Positions 42,795 through 46,896 of a stretch of 46,896 bases of DNA are shown here, piece by piece. Position 1 is the first letter of the stretch. Every line of letters starts with the position of its first letter. A program made the translations under genes and the position numbers. The stretch is from the NCBI GenBank assembly GCA_938015805.1, contig CALLXF010000023.1, forward strand, positions 1 through 46,896, in the 5' to 3' direction. The DNA comes from an uncultured Saprospiraceae bacterium. Its GTDB lineage: Bacteria; Bacteroidota; Bacteroidia; Chitinophagales; Saprospiraceae. The notes beneath the pieces are model-generated. The model was given only the letters and a program-made list of their open reading frames with translations, was not told the DNA's origin and did no database searches.

Positions 42795-43298
42795 ATGCGG
42801 AAATCTCATTATTTACTGTACGTTTTACTTATTACATTACCTATTGGATTATCTTTTCTTTGGGTTAAACCCAATATTACCTCTTCCTACGAATGTATAT
42901 CGTCTGTTAAAAAAGAAAATATGGAATTTGATGCTCTTAATATTTATGGAGAACCACTAGGGTCATGCTGTACAGATCCAATGACTGGATTTTATCGAAA
43001 TGGATACTGTCAGACTGGACGAGATGATTACGGAACGCATATCGCTTGTGCTGTAGTTACTAAAGAGTTTTTAGATTACAGTAAATCACAAGGCAATGAT
43101 CTGATTACTCCTAATCCTAATTATCATTTTCCTGGATTAAAACCTGGTGATAAATGGTGCCTATGTATTACGAGATGGTTAGAGGCTGTAAAAGTGGGCG
43201 TCGCTCCACCACTGGATTTATCAGCAACACATCAGAACGCATTGCAATATTGTAACTTAGAATTACTAGAACTCTATGATGTCGCTAAGCAAAATTAG
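42795..43298 (+). CDS. DUF2237 protein with an N-terminal membrane segment
   Basis: The product is 167 residues. The DUF2237 core begins at about residue 46 (ALNIYGEPLGSCCTDPMTGF, then CQTGRDDYGTHIACAVVTKE), with CSCC/CLC-type cysteines (KWCLCITRWLEA) and the end GVAPPLDLSATHQNALQ. The family normally has about 120 residues and no export signal. Here the first 25 residues form a transmembrane-like segment (LLYVLLITLPIGLSFLWV). An internal ATG at 42921 would give the classical length. Position 6 nt after the SIMPL gene favours the longer start, but this is not certain. Confidence 0.8.
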   Translation: MRKSHYLLYVLLITLPIGLSFLWVKPNITSSYECISSVKKENMEFDALNIYGEPLGSCCTDPMTGFYRNGYCQTGRDDYGTHIACAVVTKEFLDYSKSQGNDLITPNPNYHFPGLKPGDKWCLCITRWLEAVKVGVAPPLDLSATHQNALQYCNLELLELYDVAKQN

Positions 43299-43310
43299 TA
43301 AGTAGTATAC

Positions 43311-44594
43311 TTAGTGATGATCATCATTAGTGATTACCATATTTTCTTTTCCCAGTAATTTTTTAGCCAGTCCACCTATCGTTAACCCTTGTACGATTAT
43401 AGAAAAAACGACCACCACATAAGTAACCGTTATAAATAGTTCTCTATTCATTTCCGCGGTGAGGGTAAGAGCAAGTGCAATAGATATTCCACCACGCAAT
43501 CCACCCCATGTCATTAGTGTAGTAGTTTTAGGAAGAAAACCTAGTTTTTTAGAAAATAACTTTACAGGTGTAAATAGAGAAATATATCTAGCAAGTAAAA
43601 CAAAAACGATTGCGGCTAACCCTGCTAATAGATAGCTCATATCAAACTGAATTATGAGCAGTTCTAAGCCGATCAATACAAATAGTAAAGCGTTAAGTAA
43701 TATGTCTACAAGCTCCCAAAAATGATCTACAAATTTTTCTGTAGTTTCTGACATTGCAGAATCTCTGACTGTATCGTTTCCTACGATCAGCCCAGCTACT
43801 ACCATAGCTAGAGGAGCTGATAAATGCCAGTACTGAGCTAGTACACATCCACCCATGACACAAGCGAGCGTAATCATCACTTCTATCTCATAATCATCGA
43901 TAGACTTCAGTAATCTAAAGGTGGCATATCCTATGATGGCTCCAAAAATAATTCCACCGATTACCTCTTGCCCAAATAGGGTAGCAACCCCGGCAAAAGA
44001 ACTATCACCGTGATCACCATGACCTCCTCCAGCTATACTCATAATAGTTAGGAAAACAACTACTCCAACACCATCATTAAATAAGGATTCTCCTACGATT
44101 TTAGTTTCTAGTATTTTAGGAAATCCAGCTTTTTTCATAATGCCTAAGACTGCAATGGGATCTGTAGGTGAGATTAAAGCTCCGAAAAGCAAGCAATGTA
44201 TAAAGGCTACTTCCAGTCCTAGTAAATTAAAAATAAAAAATGCAAATCCTCCGACAAGAAAAGTGGAGGTTAGAACTCCTACGGTTGCAAATACTAAAAC
44301 AGGCCAACGCTGGACTCGGAGTTGATCAAAATTAGTATGTAATGCTCCAGCAAATAACAAGAAGCCGAGCATTATATCTAGTAAAACGATTTTAAAATCT
44401 ATCTCGGCGATCAGATTTTCTGCCATTTCTAGTAATGCAGGATTGATCATACTCGATAAAAATAGACCTACTGTAAAAATAATCGCAATGATCATCAGTC
44501 CGATCGTATTAGGTAGTTTTAGAAAACGTACATTGATATATCCAAATAGAGCAGACAGCACTATTAGTATCGAGGCGATTGTAAACAGATCCAT
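43311..44594 (-). CDS. Na+(K+)/H+ antiporter, CPA1/NhaP type
   Basis: This 427-residue polytopic inner membrane protein has about 12 hydrophobic segments. The CPA1 ion-binding signatures are present: ALISPTDPIAVLGIMKKAGF (with the TDP loop) and ETKIVGESLFNDGVGVVVF (with the conserved ND pair). MTWGGLRGGISIALALTL matches the conserved Arg-containing helix. It exchanges cytoplasmic Na+ or K+ for protons for pH and ion homeostasis. The end is a short His/Asp tail (TNDDHH). It converges on the DUF2237 gene, leaving a 12-bp gap. Confidence 0.93.
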   Translation of the reverse strand: MDLFTIASILIVLSALFGYINVRFLKLPNTIGLMIIAIIFTVGLFLSSMINPALLEMAENLIAEIDFKIVLLDIMLGFLLFAGALHTNFDQLRVQRWPVLVFATVGVLTSTFLVGGFAFFIFNLLGLEVAFIHCLLFGALISPTDPIAVLGIMKKAGFPKILETKIVGESLFNDGVGVVVFLTIMSIAGGGHGDHGDSSFAGVATLFGQEVIGGIIFGAIIGYATFRLLKSIDDYEIEVMITLACVMGGCVLAQYWHLSAPLAMVVAGLIVGNDTVRDSAMSETTEKFVDHFWELVDILLNALLFVLIGLELLIIQFDMSYLLAGLAAIVFVLLARYISLFTPVKLFSKKLGFLPKTTTLMTWGGLRGGISIALALTLTAEMNRELFITVTYVVVVFSIIVQGLTIGGLAKKLLGKENMVITNDDHH

Positions 44595-44668
44595 TTAAGT
44601 ATTTTTTTATAAGTGATTACAAGGTAAGGATAGGGATTAAGAAACTCAGGTATATGGAAAATTATAAT

Positions 44669-46807
44669 CTATTGCGGGATACCTTTCATCTTTAAAGCGA
44701 TCCGCTTCCGATCTTTGTCTATGGTTATGACTTCTACTTTTACCTTTTGATCTAGATGCAGTACTTCCGCAGGATCTGATATAAATTTATCTACGATCTG
44801 GGAAATATGGATCAGTCCGTTTTCTTTAATTCCGATATCCACAAAGGCTCCGAATTTGGTCAGATTACTTATGATACCTGGTAAAACTATACCCACAGAT
44901 AGATCATCGATCGATTGTACTTTTTCTTCAAACTGAAAATGCTCAGCTGCACCTCTAGGATCGAGACCTGGTTTTTTTAGTTCGGTTATAATATCTTTAA
45001 GAGATGGGATTCCTATTTTATCTGTAACAAATTGAGATAAAGGAATCGAATCTAGCACCTCATGATTGCCTAATAAACTTTCTAACGGTTTACCTACGTG
45101 TTTTGCTATTTTCTTAACTATAGGATAGGATTCTGGATGCACTGCTGTACGGTCTAGGACATTAGCTGCATGCGGGATTCTTAAAAATCCAGCTGCTTGT
45201 TGATATGCTTTTGCTCCTAGTCCTTTTACTTTTTTAAGTTCTTGTCTTTCGGCAAATGATGATATATTTTCTCTGTGGGTAATAATATTTTTTGCGAGCT
45301 TAGGTCCGATTCCAGAGACATAAGATAAGAGATGGTAACTGGCTGTATTTAGATTTACTCCCACTTGGTTTACGGTAAAGCTGACTACATTATCTAAACT
45401 CTCTTTTAGTCGTTCCTGATGTACATCATGCTGATACTGACCGACACCTATGGACTTAGCATCTATTTTTACGAGCTCTGCTAGAGGGTCCATAAGCCTT
45501 CTTGCAATCGATACCGTACCTCTTACCGTTATATCTACATTTCTAAATTCTTCTCTTGCCGTTTCCGAGGCAGAATATATTGAAGCTCCAGATTCGTTAA
45601 CGGGATAGATATTAATCTCAGGATTATTTTTTGCGGACTCTTTTGCTAGGCTAAGCGTTTCTCTACCTGCGGTTCCATTACCGACAGCGATCATCTTTAC
45701 ATCAAAGTCATCTATAAGGTTTTGTAAAGTAGATAGGCTTTCACTCCATTTGTTTTGAGGAGGATGAGGATAGATCGTCGTATGTTTTTTTAAGCCTCCT
45801 TGTGCGTCTAAAACTACCACTTTACAACCTGTCCTAAAGCCCGGGTCTATACCTAGAGTTACTTTAGATCCCGCTGGTGGAGCCATAAGTAATTGTTTTA
45901 CGTTAGAGGAGAATACGGCTATGGCTTCTGCATCTGCTTTCTCTTTGGAGCTTTTCTGGAACTCTGTTTCTATAGAAGGATGGAGAAGTCTCTTATAACT
46001 ATCTGCGATGGCTTCTTTTACTAGATCTGCAGATTCGTTATCTGCTTTAATAAAAATTTTTTCTAGAGACTGTAGAGCCTCTTCTTTATCTATCGTAATT
46101 TGTACACGTAGATATCCTTGTTTTTCTGCTCTTCTGATTGCGAGTATACGATGGCTAGGACATTTTTTAAGTGGTGCTTCAAAGTCAAAATAATCTTGAT
46201 ATTTTTCTGCTTCCGTTTTATATTTTTTAACCAGTTTTGAACTTAATATAGCTTGTCTAGAAAACAGTCTTCTGATGTTTGTTCGTGATACTGAGGATTC
46301 ATTTACCCATTCTGCCATGATATCATTTGCTCCAGCCAAAGCATCTTCTATACTTTTTACTTCGCCACTAATATAATTTTCTGCTTCTCGATGTGGAAAA
46401 GGATATCGCTGTGACATGATCATTTTTGCGAGTGGTTCGAGTCCTTTTTTTCTAGCGACCTCAGCTCGAGTTTTTCGCTTTTGCTTGTAAGGAAGATATA
46501 CGTCCTCTAGTTCTTGCAGGTTCCAGCAATGATCTATCTTACGTGCGAGTTCCGGCGTAAGTTTGTCTTGCTCTTTTATACTTTTAAGGATCGTTTGTTT
46601 ACGCTGTGTTAAGTCCTGGTATCGCTGCATAGCAGACTGTACGTCAGCAAGTTGTACCTCGTTCATTCCGCCTGTAAGTTCTTTACGATATCTGGCGATA
46701 AACGGTATAGTTGCACCTTCTGTAAAAAGGGAGATGACTTTAGAAAGTTGAAGGAGAGGAATATTTAATTCTTTTGCTATTAAGCTATTGAGGGCATCCA
46801 TATTCAT
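44669..46807 (-). CDS. tex: Tex-family RNA-binding transcription accessory protein
   Basis: From the ATG at 46807 the product is 712 residues, complete. The Tex N-terminal helical domain includes EGATIPFIARYRKELTGGMN. A YqgF/RNase-H-like domain starts TLGIDPGFRTGCKVVVLDAQ. Helix-hairpin-helix motifs follow (SYVSGIGPKLAKNIITHREN, LKKVKGLGAKAYQQAAGFLR). A C-terminal S1 RNA-binding domain contains TKFGAFVDIGIKENGLIHIS. Tex binds nucleic acid and influences transcription and RNA turnover. The GTG at 46813 is a less likely start. Confidence 0.95.
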   Translation of the reverse strand: MNMDALNSLIAKELNIPLLQLSKVISLFTEGATIPFIARYRKELTGGMNEVQLADVQSAMQRYQDLTQRKQTILKSIKEQDKLTPELARKIDHCWNLQELEDVYLPYKQKRKTRAEVARKKGLEPLAKMIMSQRYPFPHREAENYISGEVKSIEDALAGANDIMAEWVNESSVSRTNIRRLFSRQAILSSKLVKKYKTEAEKYQDYFDFEAPLKKCPSHRILAIRRAEKQGYLRVQITIDKEEALQSLEKIFIKADNESADLVKEAIADSYKRLLHPSIETEFQKSSKEKADAEAIAVFSSNVKQLLMAPPAGSKVTLGIDPGFRTGCKVVVLDAQGGLKKHTTIYPHPPQNKWSESLSTLQNLIDDFDVKMIAVGNGTAGRETLSLAKESAKNNPEINIYPVNESGASIYSASETAREEFRNVDITVRGTVSIARRLMDPLAELVKIDAKSIGVGQYQHDVHQERLKESLDNVVSFTVNQVGVNLNTASYHLLSYVSGIGPKLAKNIITHRENISSFAERQELKKVKGLGAKAYQQAAGFLRIPHAANVLDRTAVHPESYPIVKKIAKHVGKPLESLLGNHEVLDSIPLSQFVTDKIGIPSLKDIITELKKPGLDPRGAAEHFQFEEKVQSIDDLSVGIVLPGIISNLTKFGAFVDIGIKENGLIHISQIVDKFISDPAEVLHLDQKVKVEVITIDKDRKRIALKMKGIPQ

Positions 46808-46896
46808 AAGCACTTAAATCTGATGCAAGATATGAGTTTAGTTATAAATCGGTAGCTTCTTTTGTAATGCGATTTCAGAGTTCTATTTATGAGTAT

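Noticed and set aside
1-46896. tRNA, rRNA, insertion sequences, prophage or integrase genes.
   Set aside because: I looked for tRNA-like folds, transposase motifs and attachment-type repeats by eye and saw none; a tRNAscan-SE or Infernal run would be decisive.

Overview
The window is an AT-rich chromosomal segment of a Bacteroidota bacterium, most likely of the Saprospiria/Chitinophagia side, though rank below phylum is inference. The evidence is a PorP/SprF-type type IX secretion protein, a 1346-residue secreted protein with a gliding-motility-type C-terminal domain, a TonB-dependent receptor with a CarboxypepD_reg-like N-terminus, a short (289 aa) Bacteroidota-type primary sigma factor, and several TAnnTTTG -7 promoter boxes with no obvious Shine-Dalgarno sequences. 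Genes are dense and on both strands. I see no rRNA, tRNA, CRISPR array, prophage or insertion sequence.

Layout. 1-3.5 kb (minus): cytochrome c maturation genes ccmE and ccmF, then the start of a DUF2520-like Rossmann protein. 3.6-9.1 kb: a secreted DUF255/thioredoxin-domain protein, a small DUF6500-like gene, an ECF sigma factor overlapping a DUF6768-like membrane gene, a DUF2853 gene, and a thioredoxin-fold/SPOR protein. 9.2-13.7 kb (minus): an envelope cluster with an OmpA-type protein, a membrane-anchored protein whose middle is about 330 residues of EVEVIK-type repeats, a soluble paralogue with an HU-like N-terminus and the same helix-hairpin-helix C-terminus, then a glycosyltransferase. 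14-19.5 kb (minus): long-form GAPDH, a PLP-dependent transsulfuration enzyme, and a VWA protein/MoxR-like ATPase pair. 19.5-20.3 kb: an AbrB/HgcC-like regulator behind three 9-bp iterons, followed by a 23-residue Cys-rich micro-ORF. 20.3-26.4 kb: DUF2452, DUF1801 and coiled-coil genes (minus), then an exonuclease, rpe and a TonB receptor (plus). 26.4-32.1 kb (minus): the giant T9SS cargo and a Sco/cytochrome c/lipoprotein cluster. 32.1-38.2 kb: DASH cryptochrome, outer membrane protein, LolD-like ATPase, GT4 glycosyltransferase and PorP/SprF protein. 38.5-43.3 kb (plus): rpoD, small unknown genes, purC, SIMPL and DUF2237 genes. 43.3-46.8 kb (minus): Na+/H+ antiporter and tex.

How the genes work together. 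Most are ordinary housekeeping and envelope genes. Two places look least described. The first is the OmpA / repeat rod / HU-HHH cluster (10.2-13.7 kb), which could physically link the envelope to DNA or RNA. The second is the AbrB-like regulator with its iterons and adjacent Cys-rich peptide (19.7-20.3 kb). The CcmE here carries a CxxxY haem-attachment motif in place of the usual HxxxY.
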